Shown: piece after piece, positions 1 through 6,048 of the stretch
Position numbering within the stretch: the stretch's first letter is position 1
Layout of the letters: each line of letters begins with the position of its first letter
Program-made: the position numbers and the translations under genes
NCBI GenBank assembly: GCA_934511545.1
Contig: CAKSWM010000086.1
Location: 1-6,383, forward strand
Length of the DNA stretch: 6,383 nt
Direction: 5' to 3'
Source: an uncultured Oscillospiraceae bacterium
GTDB lineage: Bacteria; Bacillota; Clostridia; Oscillospirales; Oscillospiraceae
Notes under the pieces: generated by a model
Told to the model about the DNA's origin: nothing
Databases searched by the model: none
The model's input: only the letters and a program-made list of their open reading frames with translations

Positions 1-291
1 TCCGACCCGCAGCTTCTGATCTGCGACGAGCCGACCACCGCGCTGGACGTCACCGTTCAGGCGCAGATAATCGAGCTCCTGCGCAAGATTAACGAGGTAA
101 AGGGCGTCGGGATGCTGTTCATCTCCCACGACCTGAGCGTCGTGCGCAAGCTCTGCTCCCGCGTCATCGTCATGTACCGCGGCAGCATCGTCGAGCAGGG
201 CCCCGTCGAAAAGATCTACGGCGATCCGCAGGACGAATACACCAAAAAACTGATCGCCGCCATCCCAACGCGCAGAAAGAGAGGCCAATGA
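1..291 (+). CDS. Peptide-type ABC transporter ATP-binding protein, C-terminal part (5'-truncated by window)
   Basis: This is the last 96 residues of an ABC ATPase that would power uptake of a peptide, nickel or similar solute at the inner face of the membrane. The visible part begins just before Walker B (LLICDE) and runs through the D-loop (TALD), the DVTVQAQI segment typical of the DppD/OppD/NikD group, and the H-loop (FISHDLSVV). Walker A and the LSGGQ signature lie upstream of the window. The protein ends soon after the [11 protein letters not shown] segment with a basic tail (TRRKRGQ), so it lacks most of the C-terminal oligopeptide-type extension seen in many DppD/OppD proteins. Its TGA stop overlaps the ATG of the next ATPase (ATGA, 288-291), which indicates translational coupling in one operon. 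Family assignment is firm; the substrate is not known. Confidence 0.93.
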   Translation, partial: SDPQLLICDEPTTALDVTVQAQIIELLRKINEVKGVGMLFISHDLSVVRKLCSRVIVMYRGSIVEQGPVEKIYGDPQDEYTKKLIAAIPTRRKRGQ

Positions 292-1025
292 CGATGGAAA
301 ACACCGTTCTGGAGGTCAAAAACCTCTCCGTCTGGTACAAGGACAGCAGCATTCTGGGCAGATCGACGCGCTTTCAGGCGCTGCATGATATAAGCTTCTC
401 CGTCCGCCAGGGCGAGATACTCGGCCTCGTCGGCGAGTCCGGCTGCGGCAAGACGACGCTGACCAAGGCCATTCTCGGCATGGAAAAGGACGTCACGGGC
501 GAGGTCATCCACCACACAAAGCGCCCGCAGATGGTCTTTCAGGACCCCTTCGGTTCGCTGAACCCGGCCAAGACCGTCGGCTGGATCGTCGAGGAGCCGC
601 TGCGCGTCTTTGGAAAATACGACGCGAAAGAGCGCAGGCGCCGCGTTCTGGATATGCTCGAGCTCGTCGGTCTCGGCGCGGAGTACGCAGCCCGCAAACC
701 GCGCGAGCTCTCCGGCGGCCAGCGCCAGCGCGTTTCGATCGCGGTCGCGCTCATCCAGCGGCCGAAATTCATCATCGCCGACGAGCCGGTCTCCGCGCTG
801 GACGTCACGATACAGTCGCAGATACTCGACCTTCTGATCGAGCTGCGCCGCGAACTCGACCTGAGTTATCTTTTCATCTCGCATGATCTGAACGTCATCT
901 ACCAGCTCTGCGACCGCGTGCTCGTCATGAACCGCGGCCGTATCGTCGAACAGGGCACGGTGGACGATATCTTCGACCACCCGCAGGACGACTACACAAA
1001 AAAGCTCATATCCGCTCTGGATTGA
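288..1025 (+). CDS. Peptide-type ABC transporter ATP-binding protein (DppF/OppF-like), short form
   Basis: This is a complete 245-residue ABC ATPase, the second nucleotide-binding subunit of a dipeptide/oligopeptide/nickel-type importer, paired with the ATPase encoded just upstream. All motifs are present: Walker A GESGCGKT (residues 49-56), Q-loop Q85 in [11 protein letters not shown], signature LSGGQ (141-145), Walker B FIIADE (161-166), D-loop SALD (169-172) and H-loop H199. The [11 protein letters not shown] segment is characteristic of the DppF/OppF side of the pair. At 245 residues it is shorter than the roughly 300-330 of typical DppF/OppF, because it stops right after [12 protein letters not shown] and lacks the C-terminal extension. 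Two starts are possible. ATG 288 overlaps the upstream stop, but the AGAGAGG ribosome binding site (278-284) is only 3 nt away. ATG 294 lies 9 nt from that site and may be the one used. It is the last gene of its operon, followed by a terminator. Confidence 0.95.
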   Translation: MTMENTVLEVKNLSVWYKDSSILGRSTRFQALHDISFSVRQGEILGLVGESGCGKTTLTKAILGMEKDVTGEVIHHTKRPQMVFQDPFGSLNPAKTVGWIVEEPLRVFGKYDAKERRRRVLDMLELVGLGAEYAARKPRELSGGQRQRVSIAVALIQRPKFIIADEPVSALDVTIQSQILDLLIELRRELDLSYLFISHDLNVIYQLCDRVLVMNRGRIVEQGTVDDIFDHPQDDYTKKLISALD

Positions 1026-1034
1026 TAAAAACAG

Positions 1035-1050
1035 CATCCGGCGCCGGATG
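1035..1050. repeat. Perfect 16-bp palindrome after the ABC operon
   Basis: CATCCGGCGCCGGATG is its own reverse complement and begins 10 nt after the ATPase stop codon. In RNA it would fold as a 6-bp stem with a GCGC loop. No U-tract follows, so it is not itself a standard terminator. It may protect the mRNA 3' end or bind a protein. The palindrome is certain; its role is unknown. Confidence 0.6.
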
Positions 1051-1055
1051 GGCAT

Positions 1056-1076
1056 CTGTCAGGCGGAGCCGGACAG
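1056..1076 (+). other. Second small hairpin in the ABC operon 3' region
   Basis: CTGTC (1056-1060) pairs with GACAG (1072-1076). Inside it, GGC (1062-1064) pairs with GCC (1068-1070) around a GGA loop, with one A/G mismatch between the two helices. It sits between the palindrome at 1035-1050 and the terminator at 1085. There is no U-tract after it, so it is probably part of the structured 3' untranslated region. Confidence 0.4.
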
Positions 1077-1084
1077 CAAAAGAA

Positions 1085-1127
1085 CCGCTATATTTGGGTT
1101 TTTACCGGATATAGCGGCTTTTTGTTT
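1085..1127 (+). terminator. Intrinsic terminator of the ABC transporter operon
   Basis: CCGCTATAT (1085-1093) pairs exactly with ATATAGCGG (1109-1117). The helix can extend inward through two G-U pairs and two G-C pairs, giving about 13 bp and a 7-nt loop. A U-rich run (CTTTTTGTTT, 1118-1127) follows. The position 60 nt after the ATPase stop and before the next gene's promoter fits termination of the transporter mRNA. Confidence 0.85.
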
Positions 1128-1188
1128 ATTTATGCCTTCTCTTTACGATATCCGCCGTACTGTCTTCCGTCACAGCCTGAACATGTGG

Positions 1189-1217
1189 TTGAGATTCCCG
1201 CGTTTTGAAGGTATAAT
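1189..1217 (+). promoter_or_regulatory. Sigma-A type promoter for the RCC1 membrane protein
   Basis: TTGAGA (-35, 1189-1194) and a perfect TATAAT (-10, 1212-1217) are separated by 17 nt. Transcription would start near 1224 and leave a leader of about 40 nt before the ATG at 1266. The promoter lies after the upstream terminator, so the RCC1 gene appears to be transcribed on its own. No obvious operator or riboswitch fits in the short leader. Confidence 0.82.
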
Positions 1218-1265
1218 ACCATCGGTTGACAAGGACAAGCACGGTTTTGACGGGAGAGGGTAAGG

Positions 1266-3386
1266 ATGAACAGTAAACGATCTCTGCTGCAATTTTATAA
1301 AAAATGCGTAGAAAAGGGCTATACGGATATGAGCGATGATGCTCAGCGGTTAGATGCCAAAGTAGTCGCTGCTGATTTTCAAATAAAATACAAGGATATC
1401 GGCAAACTATTCGATGAAGCCAGAGCGGAAGCAGAAAGGGAAATGGTCGATGGGCAGCTCCTCGCCGCGGTCGAAGACGGTAAAACCAGTCTGAAGGTCT
1501 ATTTAAGACCGGACGGCTCTGTGTACTCCACATGGAATGACGGAGACAAAATTGAGGGCGCGCCGGCGATCACGGTGCAAAAGGGCGGCACGCTCAGTTA
1601 TACATACAACCCTGCAAAAGCGATTTACACAAGCGCCACCGTGGGAGGGATCACGACCGGCGGCGTTGAATACACAAAAGCCGGCTATTCAGAAAAAGTG
1701 GTTGGCAGCGGCAAAGGATATATAGAGATATCGCTTGCCGGGAAAACCCTTACTGCTATCACCATATCATTCCCTCCGTTTATCAGAGAACGATTCAGGC
1801 GGGACGACGCCTTTCAGCGTTTTGCGGGAGCAGCCGGGGTCATCTCGTGCCGCAAAACCGGCTTATACATGGACTCTGTCCTGAATTCCTTATCGAATCT
1901 CGATCACCGGCAGCAAATGACTCTGCTGACCCAGGCCGCGGATGAAGAACGCCGCCCATATTCCGAATGCGTGCAAATTGCGGGTCTGCTTGGCCAGGTG
2001 GTAAACGGCAATTTTCCGCCTTCGGATGATGAGATTTATGATCGGGCGCTTGCTTTGCTGAAGTCGAACGAGCCCGCGCAGATGGATCAGGCTGAAAAGC
2101 TGCTTCTTTCCATGCCGGACTATAAGGATGCCGCGGAAATAATTTACGCGAGAGCAGTCGAGCTTTCATCATCCAGCGCATCGAATGAACTAACGCACGC
2201 AGTCGAGCTTTTTGATTCTATCCCTGATCATAAGGATTCAAGATCCCGCGTCAGTGATTTGAATATAAAAATCGAAACTGCCGTTCACGAAGAAAAGAAG
2301 GCAGCGCTTCTGAAAAAGGAGGCTCGCACAAGGCGCGGGAAAAAGCTTGCCGTGGGCGGCGCTATAGCAGCCGCGGTACTGGTGATCGGAGCCATAGTCT
2401 TTTCCAAAGCCGTCATGCCGGCTATTCATTATAAGAATGCGGAAGAATTGCTGGCAGCGGGAGACTACCTCGGGGCTCTCTCCGAATTCGATGCTGCCGG
2501 GAAATATCAAGATGCGCGTGAGCAGAGTCTGTATCTATGGAATTACACAGGACGAAGATCGTCCTTAGCCGCCGGATACGATCATACTGTCGGGTTGAAA
2601 TCGGACGGCTCCGTGGTGGCAGTCGGAAGCAGCTATTCCGGTAAATGTAATGTGGATGGTTGGACGGACATCATAGCGGTCGCTGCCGGAAGTTATTATA
2701 CCGTTGGCCTGAAATCTGACGGTACTGTGGTAGCGGTCGGAGACAATGATTACGGTCAATGTGATGTGGACAGTTGGACAGATATTGCGGCGATTGCTGC
2801 GGGATACAGCCACACCGTCGGGCTGAGGTCCAATGGTACTGTGGTAACGGTTGGGGATACTTCCCTCTTTCGCGGAGAAGCAAGTAAATGGAAAGGCATC
2901 GCAGCAATTGCCGCTGGACACTATCATACAGTCGGGTTGAAGTCGAACGGCTCCGTGGTAGCGGTTGGAGGCCTCGGTCTCGTTGGTGAAAATCAGTGTG
3001 ATGTAGACGACTGGAAAGGTATCGTAGCAATTGCTGCGGGATACAACCACACCGTCGGGCTGAAGGCTGACGGTACTGCGGTGGCTGTTGGAAACAATCG
3101 CGCCGGGCAGTGTGATATAGACAGCTGGACGAATATCATAGCAATTGCCGCCGGAGACCTTCATACTGTTGGACTAAAATCCGACGGCACCGTGGTGGCG
3201 GCTGGAAGCAATCTCTTTGGGCAGTGTGATGTAGACAACTGGACAGATATCGTAGCAGTTGTTGCCGGTGATTCCTATACCGTAGGTCTGAAGTCCGACG
3301 GCACTGTGGTTGCAGTCGGAGATAATGACAACGGTCAGTGTGACGTCGGCGATTGGACTGACATCAAAATACCGGACAGCAAATAA
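1266..3386 (+). CDS. Single-pass membrane protein with helical repeats and a C-terminal seven-blade RCC1-type propeller
   Basis: This is a 706-residue protein of unknown function. The start at ATG 1266 has a strong ribosome binding site (GGGAGAGGG, 1252-1260) 5 nt upstream. Residues 1-65 are charged and helical. Residues about 75-195 are rich in glycine, threonine and beta-branched residues and look like a beta domain I do not recognise. Residues about 205-350 are helical with degenerate TPR-like units ending in PDYKDA (284-289) and PDHKDS (320-325), then a lysine/arginine-rich stretch. A single hydrophobic segment follows (about 361-383). With the basic residues just before it and no signal peptide, the N-terminal 360 residues should be cytoplasmic and the rest extracellular. 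After a third helical unit (GKYQDA, 412-417), residues 435-706 form seven RCC1-type repeats. RCC1 propellers are usually protein-binding platforms, so a surface binding or sensing role is an inference. The gene is less GC-rich than its neighbours and stands alone between its own promoter and terminator. Confidence 0.88.
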   Translation: MNSKRSLLQFYKKCVEKGYTDMSDDAQRLDAKVVAADFQIKYKDIGKLFDEARAEAEREMVDGQLLAAVEDGKTSLKVYLRPDGSVYSTWNDGDKIEGAPAITVQKGGTLSYTYNPAKAIYTSATVGGITTGGVEYTKAGYSEKVVGSGKGYIEISLAGKTLTAITISFPPFIRERFRRDDAFQRFAGAAGVISCRKTGLYMDSVLNSLSNLDHRQQMTLLTQAADEERRPYSECVQIAGLLGQVVNGNFPPSDDEIYDRALALLKSNEPAQMDQAEKLLLSMPDYKDAAEIIYARAVELSSSSASNELTHAVELFDSIPDHKDSRSRVSDLNIKIETAVHEEKKAALLKKEARTRRGKKLAVGGAIAAAVLVIGAIVFSKAVMPAIHYKNAEELLAAGDYLGALSEFDAAGKYQDAREQSLYLWNYTGRRSSLAAGYDHTVGLKSDGSVVAVGSSYSGKCNVDGWTDIIAVAAGSYYTVGLKSDGTVVAVGDNDYGQCDVDSWTDIAAIAAGYSHTVGLRSNGTVVTVGDTSLFRGEASKWKGIAAIAAGHYHTVGLKSNGSVVAVGGLGLVGENQCDVDDWKGIVAIAAGYNHTVGLKADGTAVAVGNNRAGQCDIDSWTNIIAIAAGDLHTVGLKSDGTVVAAGSNLFGQCDVDNWTDIVAVVAGDSYTVGLKSDGTVVAVGDNDNGQCDVGDWTDIKIPDSK
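2568..3383 (+). repeat. Seven tandem RCC1-type repeats (coding)
   Basis: Seven repeats begin at residues 435, 473, 511, 549, 590, 628 and 666 of the membrane protein. The period is 38 residues (114 bp), except the fourth, which is 41 residues (123 bp). Each has the pattern AAGxxxTVGLKSDGTVVAVG, then a variable loop, GQCDV and a tryptophan (W466, 504, 542, 583, 621, 659, 697). Seven units match the closed seven-blade ring of RCC1 proteins. Repeat 3 is the odd one: it lacks GQCDV and has a divergent loop (TSLFRGEASKW). At DNA level the copies differ at many third codon positions, so this is an old array rather than a recent expansion. Confidence 0.93.
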
Positions 3387-3431
3387 AAAAACTATGCCCA
3401 GAACCGCCTCGCCGCGGCCCGGTGTGAAATA

Positions 3432-3469
3432 CAAAACAGCCCGGACATTCAACTGTCCGGGCTGTTTTG
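3432..3469. terminator. Bidirectional intrinsic terminator between convergent genes
   Basis: CAAAACAGCCCGGACA (3432-3447) is the exact reverse complement of 3454-3469, giving a 16-bp stem with a 6-nt loop (TTCAAC). On the + strand the stem ends in TTTTG and is followed by CGTCTTTTTG. On the - strand it also ends in TTTTG and continues into TATTTC. It lies 46 nt after the RCC1 gene stop and 38 nt beyond the stop of the - strand flavoprotein gene, so it can end both transcripts. Confidence 0.93.
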
Positions 3470-3506
3470 CGTCTTTTTGTTCCTTACAAGGTGCGCGTCT
3501 GCGCGT

Positions 3507-5048
3507 CTATCCCCGCGCGGTGAGGTAGCTGACGGCGCTCTCCGCGGCGATATAGCCGCTGGCATAGGCCCAGGCAAGGTCGTTTATGATCTGGCGCTTT
3601 ACGCCCATGTCGTTGACGAAGCGGCCGGAGGCAAAGTCGCCGGTGACGTAAAGCCCCTCGACGAGACCGCCGTTTTCTGCGTAGGCCTGCATATCGGCGT
3701 TGACGAGCACGCCGCCGAAGGCTCCGTCCGTTCCGAGGAAGCCCTTGTATGCATAATAGGGACCGGTGAGCGGAACGAGCGCGTCGGGCGCCTTGAAGCA
3801 GTCCGCGTCGAAGCCCGTTTCGCAGGCGCGGTTATAGTCGGCTATCGTCTTTTCCAGCGCAAGCGCGGGAACACCCATCTTTTCGGCCAGCTCCGCGACG
3901 GTCGCGGCGCAGATAAGGCCCGAGGCCGCTGCCACTCCGCCGGGCACGACCGTGCTGCCGCCGACGGGGGCGTTGAGCTCGTTTTCAAGATCCGCCAGAA
4001 CGTCCTCCGGGAAGGACGGGTTGCCAAATATCCCGCCCCAGCCCTCCGGCGGGGCGTTCTTTACGTCCTGCGCGGCGGCCAGGACCGTGTTTTTGTCAAA
4101 AACGAGCCACGAAACGCCCTCCGGCTGCTCGCAGAGGACATGGCCGGAATCGAATATGCCCATGCGCTTTGAGCTCGGCTCGCAGCACCAGCGTTTGCCG
4201 TTCATGTTGATCTGGAGCTGGAAGCGGTGGCCGCTCATGCCGGAGACGGTCTTGCAGCGGGACATTATCATCGGGCCCATGAGCCGCAGACAGAAGCTGT
4301 CTCGGTCGATGAACGCGCCGGCCTTTTCCGCGAGGGCAAGTCCGTCGCCGGTGTAGGCGCGTGAGCGGTGGCCGCCCTTTTGCAGCGGGCCGGGGTCGAT
4401 AGCGGCGTATTTGGGTGAAACGCGCTCGAGCTCCCGCTGGTTGTTTATCCAGCTTCCCGTGGCGAGAATGACGGCGCCGCAGGCGATCTCCAGCCTGCCG
4501 TCCGGACCGTCCGCGAGAACGGAAACGATCTTTCCGTTTTCAACGCGGAAGTCCGCCGCACGGGTATTCTTCAGCACCTCGACGCCGAGCTTTTCGGCCT
4601 GCGCGGCCATAATGCGCATGATATATCCGCCGCTGCGTCCGGGCAGTCCCTCTTTATAGACGGGAACGACCGGCCCCTTGTCCGGCATGTCAAAGATATA
4701 GCGCCCGGCCTCAAAGTGGTCCGCGACGTCCTCGCCAAAGGTGCATACCCAGTCAAAAAACTTTCCCGTTGCAAGAAACGTGCGCCCGACAAGCTCGGGA
4801 TCGAGCTTCCAGTAAGTCTCGTCCATGACCTTTACAAGATCCTCGTTGAGCTTGTCGTCGAACCCGCGCTCGCGCTGCCACCGGCTGCCGTAGACGCGGA
4901 AGTCCGCGGCCTGTGCCGCTCCGCCGCCGAGAAAGTCCGCCTTTTCAAGGACGATCACCTTCTTATCGCTGACTGACGCCGCGCGCACGGCCGCCGTCAG
5001 TCCGGCTCCGCCGCCGCCGAGGACCAGAATATCACAGGTTTTATCCAT
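3507..5048 (-). CDS. FAD-dependent oxidoreductase, FAD_binding_2 (fumarate reductase / ketosteroid dehydrogenase) superfamily
   Basis: This 513-residue cytoplasmic flavoprotein probably catalyses reduction or dehydrogenation of a carbon-carbon double bond next to a carbonyl or carboxylate. The N-terminal FAD-binding fold shows GxGxxG at 11-16 (LGGGGAGL), the ribose-binding E35 in VIVLEKADFLGGG, the second FAD motif VILATGSW (193-200) and TGDG (233-236). The cap region contains GKRWCCE (284-290), where relatives usually have GKRFxNE. The C-terminal FAD contact is GLYVTGD (465-471). R485, in GVKRQIIND, aligns with the region carrying the catalytic arginine of fumarate reductases. There is no signal peptide, haem domain or FMN-binding domain, unlike secreted fumarate or urocanate reductases. 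The start at 5048 is chosen because GGGGAG (5055-5060) lies 6 nt upstream; the reading frame continues to 5171, but that extension has no homology and covers the promoter. Steroid or bile acid reductases of the BaiJ/BaiP kind are plausible relatives, but the substrate is unproven. Confidence 0.9.
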   Translation of the reverse strand: MDKTCDILVLGGGGAGLTAAVRAASVSDKKVIVLEKADFLGGGAAQAADFRVYGSRWQRERGFDDKLNEDLVKVMDETYWKLDPELVGRTFLATGKFFDWVCTFGEDVADHFEAGRYIFDMPDKGPVVPVYKEGLPGRSGGYIMRIMAAQAEKLGVEVLKNTRAADFRVENGKIVSVLADGPDGRLEIACGAVILATGSWINNQRELERVSPKYAAIDPGPLQKGGHRSRAYTGDGLALAEKAGAFIDRDSFCLRLMGPMIMSRCKTVSGMSGHRFQLQINMNGKRWCCEPSSKRMGIFDSGHVLCEQPEGVSWLVFDKNTVLAAAQDVKNAPPEGWGGIFGNPSFPEDVLADLENELNAPVGGSTVVPGGVAAASGLICAATVAELAEKMGVPALALEKTIADYNRACETGFDADCFKAPDALVPLTGPYYAYKGFLGTDGAFGGVLVNADMQAYAENGGLVEGLYVTGDFASGRFVNDMGVKRQIINDLAWAYASGYIAAESAVSYLTARG

Positions 5049-5054
5049 AGATTT

Positions 5055-5062
5055 CTCCCCTT
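5055..5062 (-). promoter_or_regulatory. Ribosome binding site fixing the flavoprotein start
   Basis: Read on the - strand this is AAGGGGAG, ending 6 nt before the ATG at 5048-5046. It decides in favour of that start over in-frame upstream ATGs at 5078 and 5171, neither of which keeps the predicted transcript leader and FAD-fold start consistent. Confidence 0.8.
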
Positions 5063-5088
5063 CCTTGTTTGTATACATAGTTATTCTC

Positions 5089-5117
5089 AGGATATCAGCA
5101 GCGGACCGTAATGTCAA
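5089..5117 (-). promoter_or_regulatory. Sigma-A type promoter for the flavoprotein gene
   Basis: On the - strand TTGACA (5117-5112) is followed after exactly 17 nt by TATCCT (5094-5089), a perfect -35 and a 4-of-6 -10. The start would be near 5082, giving a leader of about 34 nt. Upstream A-tracts (5154-5160 and around 5136-5139 on the - strand) could act as a weak UP element. An 8-bp palindrome TGTATACA (5070-5077) lies just after the predicted start and could be an operator. Confidence 0.75.
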
Positions 5118-5173
5118 ACAATGTGCTATACAGCTTTTGAATAGACATCGCAGTTTTTTTGATAAGCGCATGA

Positions 5174-5207
5174 CATAAAAAAAGCCTCCCTCGTCAGAGA
5201 GAGGCTT
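5174..5207 (-). terminator. Intrinsic terminator after the short-chain dehydrogenase gene
   Basis: Read on the - strand, AAGCCTC (5207-5201 side) and its partner form a 7-bp stem (5182-5188 with 5201-5207). It is extended by three more pairs past one C/A mismatch, with a GTCA tetraloop region at 5193-5196. It is followed directly by a run of seven U (5181 downwards), so it works in the - direction only. It lies about 48 nt after the SDR stop and separates that operon from the promoter of the flavoprotein gene. Confidence 0.9.
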
Positions 5208-5255
5208 GGGTTAGATGCAGAACTCAGAGTATGCGCGCTTTTTCGGCTCGTTCGG

Positions 5256-6035
5256 TCAAATGATGTCCATGCCGCCGTCTGCTGTGACGACGTTGCCGTT
5301 CACATAGCGGCTCTCCTCCGAGCAGAGCCACAGAACGACCTGCGCCACATCCTCGGGCTTGCGGAAATCCATCGGCGGCGCGTCCCCGTCCTCCGGCGCG
5401 TCCCTGCGCGACTGGACGAACATGCGCTCGAACATGCCCGTGCCGCTGGTCGGGCCGGGGCAGACGACGTTGCAGCGTATGCCCGCCTCACGGTTCTCGC
5501 AGGCCGCGGCCTTGGTAAGCTGGATAAGCCCCGCCTTTGCCGGGCCGTAGGCCCCGAAGCCGGGCATGGCCTTCATCCCGGCGGTGGAGGCCGTGTTCAC
5601 AATGCAGCCGAAGCCCTGACCGCGCATGACACGCAGCTCATGCTTCATGCAGAGGAAAACACCCTTGCAGTCCACGTCCATGACCCAGTCCCAGTCGTGT
5701 TCCGTGACCTCGATCAGCGGCGCGAGCGGGATGGTAACGCCGTCCGGCCCGACGCCCGCGTTGTTGAAGGCAAAGTCTATCCTGCCGAAGGCATCCACCG
5801 CAGCCTTCACCATTGCCTCAACGTCGGTCTCGACGCGCACGTCGCAGCGCAGGCCGATGGCCCCGACGCCGTATTCTCTTTTAATCTGTTCGGCCAGCTC
5901 CTGCGCGCGGTCAACTATCGTGGAGGTGGCTATAACGACATTCGCGCCCTCGGCAGCGAACATAAGCGCGGTCGTTTTCCCGATGCCGGAGGCCCCTCCG
6001 GTCACTATCACGGTTTTTCCTTCAAATCTCTTCAT
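5256..6035 (-). CDS. Short-chain dehydrogenase/reductase (SDR), classical type
   Basis: This 259-residue classical SDR is an NAD(P)-dependent cytoplasmic oxidoreductase acting on a hydroxyl or ketone. It has the cofactor motif TGGASGIG (12-19), NNAG (91-94), and the catalytic set N-S-Y-K: S150 in NTAS, Y163 and K167 in YGPAK, with the usual 13-residue S-to-Y spacing. A PGPTSGTGMF segment follows, and the C-terminal VNGNVVTADGG is typical of the family. At the end of beta-2, where NAD-dependent members carry an Asp (VVIADR), it has VVIATSTIVDR, so cofactor preference is uncertain and may lean to NADPH. The start at 6035 has GGGAG (6042-6046) 6 nt upstream. It begins 13 nt after the stop of the upstream oxidoreductase gene, so the two form an operon ended by the terminator at 5174-5207. 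Bile acid or steroid hydroxysteroid dehydrogenases belong to this family, but so do many others; the substrate is not determined. Confidence 0.93.
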   Translation of the reverse strand: MKRFEGKTVIVTGGASGIGKTTALMFAAEGANVVIATSTIVDRAQELAEQIKREYGVGAIGLRCDVRVETDVEAMVKAAVDAFGRIDFAFNNAGVGPDGVTIPLAPLIEVTEHDWDWVMDVDCKGVFLCMKHELRVMRGQGFGCIVNTASTAGMKAMPGFGAYGPAKAGLIQLTKAAACENREAGIRCNVVCPGPTSGTGMFERMFVQSRRDAPEDGDAPPMDFRKPEDVAQVVLWLCSEESRYVNGNVVTADGGMDII

Positions 6036-6048
6036 ATACGTCTCCCTT

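Noticed and set aside
216..1055. A 279-residue open frame antisense to the second ABC ATPase
   Set aside because: It lies fully opposite a gene with every ABC motif intact, has no ribosome binding site, and has the biased composition expected when a GC-rich third position removes stops on the opposite strand.
1226..1231. TTGACA as a -35 element for a second promoter
   Set aside because: It lies downstream of the good TATAAT, and nothing resembling a -10 occurs 16-18 nt after it.
2565..3164. A 199-residue - strand open frame with repeats
   Set aside because: The repeats are only the mirror of the RCC1 repeats on the + strand; there is no start signal and no independent domain.
2568..3383. 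CRISPR array or recent tandem duplication
   Set aside because: The 114-bp period is coding, matches protein blades, and the copies are diverged at third positions; there are no spacers.
3477..4172. A 231-residue + strand open frame opposite the flavoprotein
   Set aside because: It overlaps a well-supported FAD-binding protein, starts inside the terminator region, has no recognisable domain and reads as a GC3 shadow.
5125..5134. GCTATACAGC as an operator upstream of the flavoprotein promoter
   Set aside because: Only three bases on each side pair around a four-base centre, which is expected by chance in a region of this size.
5049..5171. N-terminal extension of the flavoprotein to an ATG at 5171
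   Set aside because: The extension covers the predicted -35/-10 promoter, lacks homology, and the start at 5048 has a well-placed GGGGAG and begins the FAD fold at the usual distance.
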